Positions 25,007-33,807 of a stretch of 64,000 nt of DNA are shown here, in pieces. The notes under the pieces were generated by a model. The model searched no databases and was not told the DNA's origin. It was given only the letters and a program-made list of their open reading frames with translations. Location of the stretch: positions 11,745 to 75,744 of the forward strand of contig CAKZZH010000133.1 of NCBI GenBank assembly GCA_937885345.1, written 5' to 3'. Each line of letters begins with the position of its first letter. Position 1 is the first letter of the stretch. This DNA is from an uncultured Lachnospiraceae bacterium (GTDB lineage Bacteria; Bacillota; Clostridia; Lachnospirales; Lachnospiraceae). The translations under genes and the position numbers were made by a program.

Positions 25007-27592
25007 ATGAAGAAAACAAAAAGAATGATCCTCCTGGCTGTTCTCGGTGCAATTGCTCTTATCGGACTTATATGGTTCCTTGTATACACCATAAGATTTA
25101 CGTCCAAGAAGGCATATCTCGATTACATTTCGTCTTATGAGGTTGAGGAAGGTTCGGAATTCAGTGCACTTTCCGACAGCAGCAAGGATGTTGACGGAAT
25201 GGTACTTGCAGCAGAGAATGGTAATCTTAAGCTTTATATCAAGGCAGCAACCGGTGAGGTTGCCGTATATGATAAGAGAAGCGGTGAGACGATTTACTCC
25301 AATCCCGTTGCGGCAGATGACGATGCGATCGCCAATACGACCAATAAGAATTATTTAAAAAGCCAGTTTATACTTACATATTTTAACAAATCAAGACTTG
25401 AGAGTACGTTCAATACTTACGCAGATTGCGTAGAACTTGAGCAGCTTGATGTCCAGGCGATCGAGAACGGTGTAAGATTCCTTTATACTCTCGGTGATCT
25501 TTCATCCGAGACTGGTATCGTTCCTACATATATCAGGAAGACAACTCTTGATACGGTTCTTGCAAACATGTCAGAGGAAGGATACAAGTACACTTCCAAG
25601 AAATTCGTTTCATGTGATCTTGGCGATGAATTTCTGATGCTTCTTGAATCGGCAAAGAACGGTGCAGCGCAGATCAGAAAGCTTAATACTTATTTTGAAG
25701 AAGCCGGTTTTACGGTTGATGAGTATGCTGCTGAAATGGAAGCTGCGGGACAGGAAGCAAGTATTCCTATCTCATTTATGATCCCGCTTGATTATACTCT
25801 TCAGGAAGATAACCTTGAGGTTTCCGTACCTATGAAACTGGTCGAGGAAAACGGCGGCGGATCTGTATACAAGATTCAGCTTCTGGCTTTCTTCGGCGCC
25901 GGAGCGGATGACGAAGAGGGATATATACTTGTTCCCAACGGTTCGGGTTCACTCATCAATTTTAACAACGGTAAGGCCCTTGCTGTATTCGGTAATGATT
26001 ATTCCGAGAACGTTTACGGCAATGACTACCTTACTTCGGAATACACCGTAACCGAGGTTACCGAGAATTGTAAAATGCCTCTTTTTGGTATTTTCAGAAA
26101 GAATGAAGGTGTATTTGCCACAATCGAAGAGGGTGCTTCGCTTGCTAATATTACGGCCAATGTAGCCGGAGAGGTTAACTCATATAATTATGTATATCCT
26201 ACCTTCTCGTTCAGAGGAAGCGATAGACTTTCAATGTTCGGTACAACCGGTAGCGAGGCTGAACTCCCGATTGTTGAGACCAATTATTATGATATTAATG
26301 TCAGAGTAAGATATACTTTCCTTCCCGGTGATAAGAGCTCATATTATGAAGCTGCCAATTATTACAGAGACAGACTTATGGCAGAAGGTAGGCTCGAGAA
26401 CAACGCTGCCACCGGCGATATTAAGTTCTACTATGATGTGATCGGAGGCGTAGAGAAGACCAAATTCTTCCTTGGCGCACAGTATCGCGGAATGCTTGCA
26501 ATGACAACTTTCGATCAGGCTGAACAGATTGCTTCGGATCTTGATTCACTTGGTGTAAAAAACCAGGTTATGAATTTCCAGGGTTGGAGCAAGGGCGGAT
26601 ATTACCACGATGTATTTTCAAGAGTCAGCACCTTGTCAAAACTTGGCGGCAAGAGTGGAATGGAAGACTTAAGCAGTACACTTGAAGGACTTGGCGGTAC
26701 GCTCTTTGCCGATGCGGCTTTCCAGAAGGTTACAACCGTTTCGAGCAATTACTCAGCCAACAATATGACTTCCAGATATTACGGAACAGGTTATATTGCC
26801 GAATTCGGACTTGTTAATCCGACATCACTCAGACAGACTTCGGGTCTTGGATACGGTGAGAACAGATTTTACCTTATCTCGCCCAAATTCCTTGTGCAGT
26901 ATGTTGATAAGTTCGCTTCCAAGATTTCTTCATACGATATAGGAGGTGTCTCACTCAGAGATCTCGGAAATCAGCTTCATTCCGACAAGAAGCGTACCAA
27001 TGTTATCAACAGAGAGGACGCTCTCGATGTTGTGCTCGGACAGCTTCAGAAGATTGAAGATACAGGTAAGAAAATAATGGTTAATGACGGTAATGATTAT
27101 TCATTTGCGTATGCGGATGATATAATCAATGCACCGCTTACCGATAATGATTACTATGTGATCGACAGCACGGTTCCTTTCTATGAGATGCTTATTCATG
27201 GATGTATTGATTACTCGGGCAGCGTTATCAATCTCGGTAACACTACAGACAGTAATGATATTATCCTTAATCTCATCGAAACGGGTGCATCTCCTCACTT
27301 CGTATTTACATGGGAGAATTCAAACGAGCTTAAGGAGACCGGACTTAACAGATTTTATTCAACGACATATTCCTCTTGGAAAGATATTGCTGCTAATATT
27401 TACATCGAGGTTAATTCGGTTCTTTCCAAAGTTAGCGATGCATATATTGTTAAGCATGAAGTAACCGATGATAATGTTTCGGCAACAACTTACAGTAACG
27501 GTGTGGTTATTTATGTTAACCGTACCGATGAAGATGCTACCGTTGACGGTATAACCGTTAAAGCAAATAGCTATGGTGTAGGAGGAGAGTGA
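25007..27592 (+). CDS. DUF5696 membrane-anchored protein, glycoside-hydrolase-like
   Basis: This 861-residue protein has a single N-terminal membrane helix (about 8-30) and a large outside part. Residues 60-470 look like all-beta sandwich. Residues about 475-790 alternate beta and alpha in a way that suggests a TIM barrel (segments VMNFQGWSKGGYYHDVF, YDIGGVSLRDLGNQLHSD, IMVNDGNDYSFAYADDII, VPFYEMLIHGCIDYSG). The tail is a small beta domain. This layout resembles several glycoside hydrolase clans, but I cannot name catalytic acids with confidence. It matches DUF5696, a family of unknown function. Embedded between two sets of sugar permeases, it may trim or capture glycans at the outer face of the membrane. 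GGGGG precedes ATG 25007. Confidence 0.75.
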   Translation: MKKTKRMILLAVLGAIALIGLIWFLVYTIRFTSKKAYLDYISSYEVEEGSEFSALSDSSKDVDGMVLAAENGNLKLYIKAATGEVAVYDKRSGETIYSNPVAADDDAIANTTNKNYLKSQFILTYFNKSRLESTFNTYADCVELEQLDVQAIENGVRFLYTLGDLSSETGIVPTYIRKTTLDTVLANMSEEGYKYTSKKFVSCDLGDEFLMLLESAKNGAAQIRKLNTYFEEAGFTVDEYAAEMEAAGQEASIPISFMIPLDYTLQEDNLEVSVPMKLVEENGGGSVYKIQLLAFFGAGADDEEGYILVPNGSGSLINFNNGKALAVFGNDYSENVYGNDYLTSEYTVTEVTENCKMPLFGIFRKNEGVFATIEEGASLANITANVAGEVNSYNYVYPTFSFRGSDRLSMFGTTGSEAELPIVETNYYDINVRVRYTFLPGDKSSYYEAANYYRDRLMAEGRLENNAATGDIKFYYDVIGGVEKTKFFLGAQYRGMLAMTTFDQAEQIASDLDSLGVKNQVMNFQGWSKGGYYHDVFSRVSTLSKLGGKSGMEDLSSTLEGLGGTLFADAAFQKVTTVSSNYSANNMTSRYYGTGYIAEFGLVNPTSLRQTSGLGYGENRFYLISPKFLVQYVDKFASKISSYDIGGVSLRDLGNQLHSDKKRTNVINREDALDVVLGQLQKIEDTGKKIMVNDGNDYSFAYADDIINAPLTDNDYYVIDSTVPFYEMLIHGCIDYSGSVINLGNTTDSNDIILNLIETGASPHFVFTWENSNELKETGLNRFYSTTYSSWKDIAANIYIEVNSVLSKVSDAYIVKHEVTDDNVSATTYSNGVVIYVNRTDEDATVDGITVKANSYGVGGE

Positions 27593-27594
27593 AG

Positions 27595-28515
27595 ATGAAT
27601 AAGAAGAAAAAAAGACTGACACTATCCACCAAAAGATCGATAACCGGTTTCCTGTTTATTTTACCCTGGCTGGTCGGATTTATATGGTTCTACGCAAGAA
27701 GCTTGTTTATGACCGTTCAGTTCTCGTTATCGAATCTTACCGTTAATACCGGAGGCGGTTATTCGCTTGAATTTGTCGGATTCGACAATTTCGTATACGC
27801 ATTTGCTGAGCATGGCACTTTTAAGCAGGTACTTGTTACATCGATAGGAGATATGCTTATCGATGTGCCGCTCATAACTTTCTTCAGTTTGTTTATGGCA
27901 CTTCTGCTTAATAACAAATTCCGAGGAAGAACGGTGCTCAGAGCGATATTCTTCCTTCCGGTAATACTTAACTCGGAAGCCATTTCATCGGCAATGGATA
28001 TGGCACTCAAGTTAATGTCGGGCGGCCTTTCAAATACCAGTGCCGAGATCGCTTCAACCGCTGCATCCTCGGGAGTAAGTATTGATTACTATATCAATAT
28101 GTTTACATCCCTGGGTATTCCGACGAAGCTGATAGAATATGTTACCGGTGCGGTATCACGAATAAGTGATATCATTAATGCTTCGGGTATCCAGATAATC
28201 ATATTCATTGCCGCATTGCAATCCATACCGGGTTCCATGTATGAGGTTGCCAAGATTGAAGGAGCTACATCTTACGAGACATTTTGGAAGGTTACCTTCC
28301 CAATGGTTATGCCACATATCATAACTGTTGTCGTGTATACCGTTGTCGACAGTTTTGTTGACTCGGATGTTGTAGATCTGGCATATAAGACTGCATTTAC
28401 CAATAAAAACTACGGACTGAGCTCGACGATGAGTTTGGTATCCACGGTTGTCACGTGTCTGATATTGTTGATAGTGTGCAGGTTTATACAGAAACGAACG
28501 TTTTACTATAACTAA
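27595..28515 (+). CDS. Sugar ABC transporter permease (MalF/UgpA type), system 2
   Basis: This permease of about 306 residues has a basic start, GFLFILPWLVGFIWFYARSLF as first helix and an EAA-type loop EVAKIEGATSYETFWKVTFPMVMP (about 220-243). It differs clearly from the system 1 permease, including a longer outside loop after the second helix (about 130-180, rich in Ser, Ala and Thr). AGGAGG is nine bases before ATG 27595; the overlapping GTG 27589 is too close to it. It pairs with the permease that follows 21 bp later and probably with the binding lipoprotein at 31595. Confidence 0.9.
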   Translation: MNKKKKRLTLSTKRSITGFLFILPWLVGFIWFYARSLFMTVQFSLSNLTVNTGGGYSLEFVGFDNFVYAFAEHGTFKQVLVTSIGDMLIDVPLITFFSLFMALLLNNKFRGRTVLRAIFFLPVILNSEAISSAMDMALKLMSGGLSNTSAEIASTAASSGVSIDYYINMFTSLGIPTKLIEYVTGAVSRISDIINASGIQIIIFIAALQSIPGSMYEVAKIEGATSYETFWKVTFPMVMPHIITVVVYTVVDSFVDSDVVDLAYKTAFTNKNYGLSSTMSLVSTVVTCLILLIVCRFIQKRTFYYN

Positions 28516-28536
28516 GGAAAGGAGGAATGTAATACA

Positions 28537-29559
28537 ATGGCAGAAAACACAACGACTGCAGAAAATACAGTTTCTGAAGCAAAAGATACTTCATCAAAGA
28601 AGCGTTTTACATTACCGAAGGTTAGTGCCAATACCAGAAGTCAGATATCGGGCAGCGCTAAGAGTATTGCCCTTGGTATATTTAAATGGGTCATCCTTAT
28701 CGGTATAGCGTATGTTATTATCGGACCTGTTCTCGGTATCATTTCACGTTCCTTCTTCTCCGATGCCGATAATTACAATACCATGGTTTATTTGATCCCG
28801 AATAGCCCTACGATTGAGAGATATGAAACATCGATTAAATATCTTGATTATTGGAAGACAATGGGAGCGTCAATTATTTACTCGCTCACCCTTATGGTTA
28901 TTCAGGTATTCATATGTTCAATGGTCGGCTACGGCTTTGCCAGGTTTAATTTTCCTGGCAAAGGATTCCTTTTCGGATGCGTGGTTTTGATGATCGTAAT
29001 ACCTACTCATACGATCATGTTACCTTTGTATATGACATTTTCAAATTTCGATATTTTTGGTATAATAAAGGCTGTAAGCGGTTCGAGCCTTAACCTCTTG
29101 TCAACGCCTGTACCGGTGTATATAATGACTGCTCTTGGATGCGGTTTAAGATCCGGTCTATATATATACATATTTAATCAGTTCTTCAGGGGACTTCCCA
29201 AGGAGATTGAGGAGGCGGCATTTGTTGACGGCTGCGGAATGTGGTATACGTATTTTAACATTATGCTTAGAAATGCGATGCCTTCAATTATTACGGTTGC
29301 GATATTCTCGCTTGTATGGCAGTACAATGATACTTTCTATGCAAGACTATTCGTGATCAGTGATGATATCGTTATCAGTAAGAAGATTGCAGGACTTACG
29401 GCAACGATAAGTAATTCGCTTAAAATATACGATCCGAATATTCTAGAATTGTATATGAATGCAGGAATCGTACTTGTTATGATCCCGCTTATAATAATTT
29501 ACATTGTGCTTCAAAGACAGTTTATTGAAGGTGTTGAACGTAGTGGTATTGTTGGTTGA
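28537..29559 (+). CDS. Sugar ABC transporter permease (MalG/UgpE type), system 2
   Basis: This 340-residue permease has a Thr/Ser/Ala-rich cytoplasmic leader of about 40 residues, six membrane helices and an EAA-type loop EEAAFVDGCGMWYTYFNIMLRNAMP (about 228-252). It should form the channel of the second importer with the preceding permease. AAAGGAGG lies 11 bases before ATG 28537. The 86-bp gap that follows holds a small palindrome but no convincing terminator, so transcription probably continues into the two lipoprotein genes. Confidence 0.9.
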   Translation: MAENTTTAENTVSEAKDTSSKKRFTLPKVSANTRSQISGSAKSIALGIFKWVILIGIAYVIIGPVLGIISRSFFSDADNYNTMVYLIPNSPTIERYETSIKYLDYWKTMGASIIYSLTLMVIQVFICSMVGYGFARFNFPGKGFLFGCVVLMIVIPTHTIMLPLYMTFSNFDIFGIIKAVSGSSLNLLSTPVPVYIMTALGCGLRSGLYIYIFNQFFRGLPKEIEEAAFVDGCGMWYTYFNIMLRNAMPSIITVAIFSLVWQYNDTFYARLFVISDDIVISKKIAGLTATISNSLKIYDPNILELYMNAGIVLVMIPLIIIYIVLQRQFIEGVERSGIVG

Positions 29560-29583
29560 TACCTGCTATGTTAACATACAAAT

Positions 29584-29598
29584 GGGTATAAAATACCC
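29584..29598 (+). other. Small palindrome before the repeat lipoprotein
   Basis: GGGTATAAAATACCC is a perfect 6-bp stem with a 3-base loop, 47 bases before the start codon. It could be an operator or a processing hairpin. It contains a TATAAA box, but no good -35 box is seen. Confidence 0.35.
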
Positions 29599-29645
29599 GG
29601 GAGTCAAATCACACAAATTCTAAAAAAAGAAGGAGGATTTAAGAA

Positions 29646-31571
29646 GTGAGAAAGAACAAATTGGTGGCTTTAGCGCTTGTTGCAGCGATGGCTATTACAG
29701 CATCTGCATGTACAGGAACAAGTTCCTCAAGCAGCGCAAGTTCATCACAGTCAAGTCAGGCAGAAGCTTCTTCCAGCGAATCATCTAAAGATCTTGAAGA
29801 AGAGACCACTACAGAAGCTCCTGCACCGGTAGAGGTTGAGGGAGACCTTGATTTTGAGGACGGTAATTACGCATTTGCCAAGGTAATTTCAGGCGCAGAC
29901 AAATCAGAACTTTCTGTAGTTGACTACAATGGTTCAAAAGCTCTTTATGCTAAGAATACAGAGGGCGAAAAGATGTCCGTCGGTTTCGATGTTAATGCTA
30001 TTCTTGGCGAAAATGTTACTAAGCTTGCAAAGATTCAGGTTAATATCGGTATTGAATCATCTGATTCTGAATTCTATTCAGCAAGTGGTTTCATTTACTC
30101 TTATGCAGGAGAAGTAGCAAAAGAGGTTAAGGGTGATGCTTGGTCAGTATATCTTGAAACAGCTAATCCTAAGACTGTTACTTTTGATTTATCAGGTGTT
30201 ACCTTCGTTGATGGCGCAAACAACTACATCGCGATTACAAAGGAGACAGACAACGCTCCCGCAGCTCAGAATATGTATTTTGATAATATCGTTTTCTATG
30301 ATGCTGACGATAATGTTCTTGCAGCAGATTCAACCGCTGAGGCAGGTGCGATCGGTGAGAGCGCAGGTGCTGACAGAATGAACCTTTTCGGTATTGAGAA
30401 GGCAATCACTATTGATGATTTCGCAGGTGTTAAGGATGGCGGTTGGTCACAGGGTGCACAGATCACTCTTACTGAGGATCAGTTAGCTGCACTTGTTCCC
30501 GGATCTGTAATCGAAATAAGCTACAAGTCTGAGAACGGTGAGCTTTGGATCGTTCTTCCCGGTGCACCACAGTGGCAGAGAATCGGCGATGGTGACTATG
30601 CAGGCAATAAAGGTGCAAACGGATATGCATATGTTAACGGTGCAGGTAATATAGCACAGATCACATATGAGCAGATTGCTGCTGTTCTTGGTGAAGATAC
30701 CACTGCTTGGGGTAATGTACTCCAGTGTGAGTCATCAGGAGCTTGGGAAGTTAATTCCGTTAAGATCGGTACTAAGGTTGATAACTATGTAGTAACCGGA
30801 GCAACAAGCCTTGGTGCTTCTACTAAGGATGGCGGTTGGTCACAGGGTGCACAGATCACTCTTACTGAGGATCAGATAGCTCTTCTTGTTCCCGGAAGTG
30901 CATTTGAGATTTCTTATAAGTCTGTGACAGGCGAGATGTGGATGGTATTCCCCGGCGCTACTAAGGGTTGGACCAGAGTTGGTCAGGCTAACTACGCAGG
31001 AGATAATTATGCTAACGGATCTGCACAGTGTGACGGTTCTACAGCAGTATTAACTTATGAGCAGATTGCTGCGGTCCTTGGTGACAGCGTTGCTGATTGG
31101 GGCAATGTGATCCAGTGTGAAGCATCTTCGGCTTGGGAAGTAACAGATATTAAGATCGGTACCGCTACCAAGGTTGTACAGGCTAACTCATTTGTTGATG
31201 TTCCTGATTTCGCAGGTGTTAAGGATGGCGGTTGGTCACAGGGTGCACAGATCACTCTTACTGAGGATCAGTTAGCTGCACTTGTTCCCGGATCTGTAAT
31301 CGAAATAAGCTACAAGTCTGAGAACGGTGAGCTTTGGATCGTTCTTCCCGGTGCACCACAGTGGCAGAGAATCGGCGATGGTGACTATGCAGGCAATAAA
31401 GGTGCAAACGGATATGCATATGTTAACGGTGCAGGTAATATAGCACAGATCACATATGAGCAGATTGCTGCTGTTCTTGGTGAAGATACCACTGCTTGGG
31501 GTAATGTACTCCAGTGTGAGGCATCAGGTGCTTGGGAAGTTAACTCATTAAAGATTGGTATTGCAAAGTAA
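29646..31571 (+). CDS. Surface lipoprotein with CBM-like domain and three tandem repeats
   Basis: This 641-residue lipoprotein (lipobox ASAC, Cys22) has a Ser-rich linker to about residue 60. A beta-sandwich domain follows (about 62-235; DFEDGNYAFAK at its start resembles mannan-binding CBM23/27 openings), then three repeats of about 131 residues starting near 257, 388 and 520. Each repeat carries KDGGWSQGAQITLTEDQ, EISYKS, a W-rich strand and QITYEQIAAVLG. The repeats look like small beta-sandwich sugar-binding modules; the family is not recognised. Repeats 1 and 3 are identical over 316 bp of DNA; repeat 2 has diverged. The start is GTG 29646, ten bases after AAGGAGG. It ends 23 bp before the second binding protein. 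The likely role is to hold mannan at the surface beside the importer. Confidence 0.8.
   Translation: MRKNKLVALALVAAMAITASACTGTSSSSSASSSQSSQAEASSSESSKDLEEETTTEAPAPVEVEGDLDFEDGNYAFAKVISGADKSELSVVDYNGSKALYAKNTEGEKMSVGFDVNAILGENVTKLAKIQVNIGIESSDSEFYSASGFIYSYAGEVAKEVKGDAWSVYLETANPKTVTFDLSGVTFVDGANNYIAITKETDNAPAAQNMYFDNIVFYDADDNVLAADSTAEAGAIGESAGADRMNLFGIEKAITIDDFAGVKDGGWSQGAQITLTEDQLAALVPGSVIEISYKSENGELWIVLPGAPQWQRIGDGDYAGNKGANGYAYVNGAGNIAQITYEQIAAVLGEDTTAWGNVLQCESSGAWEVNSVKIGTKVDNYVVTGATSLGASTKDGGWSQGAQITLTEDQIALLVPGSAFEISYKSVTGEMWMVFPGATKGWTRVGQANYAGDNYANGSAQCDGSTAVLTYEQIAAVLGDSVADWGNVIQCEASSAWEVTDIKIGTATKVVQANSFVDVPDFAGVKDGGWSQGAQITLTEDQLAALVPGSVIEISYKSENGELWIVLPGAPQWQRIGDGDYAGNKGANGYAYVNGAGNIAQITYEQIAAVLGEDTTAWGNVLQCEASGAWEVNSLKIGIAK
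30416..30731 (+). repeat. 316-bp internal repeat, copy A
   Basis: This block is identical base for base to 31205-31520, 789 bp downstream in the same gene. The first ~50 bases after TAAGGATGG also match the middle repeat (from about 30824). Identity of third codon positions points to recent duplication or gene conversion. Confidence 0.93.
31205..31520 (+). repeat. 316-bp internal repeat, copy B
   Basis: This is the second copy of the block at 30416-30731. Similarity continues for some 40 bp beyond both copies, with mismatches beginning at 31521. Confidence 0.93.
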
Positions 31572-31594
31572 TTAAAGAGAGGTAGAATAGATCG

Positions 31595-32995
31595 ATGAGA
31601 AAAACATTCAAAAAAGTTGCTGCTGCAGGCCTTTGCTTAGCAATGGTCGCAGGTCTTGCAGCATGTACAGGTACAGGCAGTTCTTCTTCGGCTTCAGGCG
31701 CATCATCTGCTACATCAAGCGCAGCTGATTCAAGCGCATCTGGAGAAACCGGAACAAGAACCATTAAGATTGGTACATGGTATGACATTTATTATGACAG
31801 TACACATGCCGATATCTATGCAGATCCTTCTGTTTCCGATGAGGAACTTGCGCAGAAGCATTTCGATGCTCTTAAGGCAGTAGAGGAAAAGTACAATGTT
31901 AAACTTGAGTATGTAAACCTTACTTACGAAGGAATTCAGGAGTCAATCAATACTTCAATTCTTGCAGGTAAGCCTGACTGCGATATTTACCTTTGCGCAC
32001 CTGCATTTGGTATTCCTGCAGCAGTTAACGGATATTGTGCTAACCTTGAGGAGGTGCTCCCTGCTGACGCTGATGTTCTTACGGATCAGAATATTCTTTC
32101 AACGATCGATATCGGTATTGAAGGAAAGCACCTTATGACTGTTGTTGCCGGTGAGGCAATTACTGTCGGTTCATATGTTCTTGCATTCAATAAGCAGATG
32201 CTTGATGATGCAGGTCTTGAGGATCCTAACAAGCTCTATGAAAACGATGAGTGGACATGGGACAAATTTAAGGATTATCTTAAGGCTCTTACCAAGGATA
32301 CAGACGGTGATGGTGTAACTGATGTATACGGATTCGGTACACGTTATGATAACCTTCTTACCGGACTCCTTTTCAGCAACGGTACAACAATCGCTTCTAC
32401 CAATAAGGAGAATGTATCAAGTAAGGAAGTTGGAGAGGTTCTTGATTTTATCTACAATATGTACAATGTTGATAAGACCGCAAGACCCTGGAATGCCGAT
32501 GACTGGAATGATAACCAGAACAGCTATCTGAATCAGGAAGTTGCTTGCTGGGTAACCGCAGCTTGGATTTCAGATCAAAACAAGGATTATGATCTTGGAT
32601 TTGATATCATTTGGGCTCCTTGGCCTATCGGACCTTCCGGTGATAAGGAAACCAATGCTACCAAGAACGGTCTTGATGCCAATGTTTACATGATCCCTAC
32701 CGGTGTTAAGGATCCTGAACTTGTTTACAATGTATTCTCTGATTACCTTGATTGGTACGGTGACGACTACGATCTCCGCGATGAGGTTGGCGAGTGGTGG
32801 CATGATAGAGCTATAACCGAGGATAACTTCCAGGTTATGTACGAATGTGGTCTTAAGAGCACACTTGATCTTTGGAACTCTATCGGTGTTGATTATCAGA
32901 TTCCTTCACTTCTTGACGGAACCATGACAGCAGCGCAGTTCCAGGAGACAAATAAGCAGCTTGTACAGAGTGCACTTGATGCAATGTATAACTAA
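31595..32995 (+). CDS. ABC transporter solute-binding lipoprotein, system 2
   Basis: This 466-residue protein has a lipoprotein signal ending GLAAC (Cys24), a Ser/Ala-rich tether of about 25 residues, and a family 1 extracellular solute-binding fold. Recognisable stretches are IKIGTWYDIYYDS at the mature start, GSYVLAFNKQMLDDAGL (about 200) and NDEWTWDKFKDYLKALTKDTDGDGVTDVYG, with a Ca-binding-like DTDGDG (about 230-240). It should capture oligosaccharides for the permeases at 27595 and 28537. Unlike the binding protein of system 1 it has no added modules, and its frame is intact. GAGAGG supports ATG 31595. Two hairpins follow, the second a terminator, so most transcripts may end after this gene. 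Confidence 0.92.
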   Translation: MRKTFKKVAAAGLCLAMVAGLAACTGTGSSSSASGASSATSSAADSSASGETGTRTIKIGTWYDIYYDSTHADIYADPSVSDEELAQKHFDALKAVEEKYNVKLEYVNLTYEGIQESINTSILAGKPDCDIYLCAPAFGIPAAVNGYCANLEEVLPADADVLTDQNILSTIDIGIEGKHLMTVVAGEAITVGSYVLAFNKQMLDDAGLEDPNKLYENDEWTWDKFKDYLKALTKDTDGDGVTDVYGFGTRYDNLLTGLLFSNGTTIASTNKENVSSKEVGEVLDFIYNMYNVDKTARPWNADDWNDNQNSYLNQEVACWVTAAWISDQNKDYDLGFDIIWAPWPIGPSGDKETNATKNGLDANVYMIPTGVKDPELVYNVFSDYLDWYGDDYDLRDEVGEWWHDRAITEDNFQVMYECGLKSTLDLWNSIGVDYQIPSLLDGTMTAAQFQETNKQLVQSALDAMYN

Positions 32996-33018
32996 GATTT
33001 ATGGCAATTTAATATAAG

Positions 33019-33049
33019 AACTGCCGTTAATGCTTATTTAGCGGCAGTT
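33019..33049 (+). other. Hairpin after the system 2 binding protein
   Basis: AACTGCCG (33019-33026) pairs with CGGCAGTT (33042-33049) over a 15-base loop. No T-run follows. It is probably an mRNA-stabilising 3' structure ahead of the terminator that begins 19 bases later. Confidence 0.6.
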
Positions 33050-33067
33050 GATCCTGATTGCCAAGTG

Positions 33068-33106
33068 GCCCGCACATGCAATGCGTTGCCTGTGCGGGCT
33101 ATTTTT
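33068..33106 (+). terminator. Intra-locus terminator after the binding protein
   Basis: GCCCGCACA (33068-33076) pairs perfectly with TGTGCGGGC (33091-33099), followed by ATTTTT (33101-33106). It splits the importer genes from the enzyme genes. With no clear promoter before 33137, partial read-through is the likely way the enzymes are expressed. Confidence 0.8.
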
Positions 33107-33136
33107 AACGCAAAATTCAGATTTGGAGGCAGTAGA

Positions 33137-33772
33137 TTGTTCTCTCCGGACGGTGTTTTATCAAGAGTAATGACGACAATTTTTGACTTGATCGTCGTCG
33201 GAATATTATGGGTTGTTTGCAGTTTGCCTATTATTACGATAGGTATATCGACAACATGCGCATATTATACGATGTCAAAGGTTGTAAGGCATCATGAAGG
33301 CAAACTTCTCAGGGAGTTCTTTACCTGTTTTAAGAATAATTTCCTTCAGGCGCTTTGGATGAATCTTATATTCTTAGTTATCGTATTTATACTTGCTCTT
33401 GATCTGTATTATATCTACCATCAGGAGGGTAATTTCGCCAACAGTATATTTATTGTTTTGGTCGGAATATCCGCGATCTATCTTGGTATTATGGCTTATT
33501 ATCCTGCTTTTTTATCAAGATTTGCCATGAAGAACTTCCGGTTATTCAAGACCATTTCAATTGCTTCTTTTAAGTTCCTGCCGGTCACAGCATTAATGCT
33601 GGTCGTATTTGCGGTTATGGTAATAGGCATATACCTGATGCCATGGGCAGTGTTTATTTTCCCCGGATTATACTTGTTTATAATGACATTTCCGATGGAA
33701 TATGTGCTTAAGAAATTTATGAAGAAGCCCGAAGAGGGAGATCCCGAAGCGGACAAATGGTATTACAAGTAA
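33137..33772 (+). CDS. DUF624 (YesL-like) membrane protein, copy 2
   Basis: This protein of about 211 residues has five hydrophobic helices and the same DUF624 pattern as the gene at 17172: LFSPDGVLSRVMTTIFDLIV at the start, CSLPIITIGISTTCAYYTM, and a C-terminus ending DKWYYK. The start is TTG 33137, seven bases after TTTGGAGG. An earlier in-frame GTG at 33065 lies in the terminator stem and would add an unrelated tail, so it is rejected. The use of TTG suggests low translation. As with copy 1, the gene follows mannan-locus sugar-uptake genes. The function is unknown. Confidence 0.82.
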   Translation: MFSPDGVLSRVMTTIFDLIVVGILWVVCSLPIITIGISTTCAYYTMSKVVRHHEGKLLREFFTCFKNNFLQALWMNLIFLVIVFILALDLYYIYHQEGNFANSIFIVLVGISAIYLGIMAYYPAFLSRFAMKNFRLFKTISIASFKFLPVTALMLVVFAVMVIGIYLMPWAVFIFPGLYLFIMTFPMEYVLKKFMKKPEEGDPEADKWYYK

Positions 33773-33807
33773 AATAATTATATTTTATTGGTTTAAGGAG
33801 AGGAATA

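Noticed and set aside
33065..33136. Longer N-terminus for DUF624 copy 2 from GTG 33065
   Set aside because: It lies in the terminator hairpin and adds a Cys/Arg-rich tail absent from copy 1; TTG 33137 follows TTTGGAGG at a good distance.
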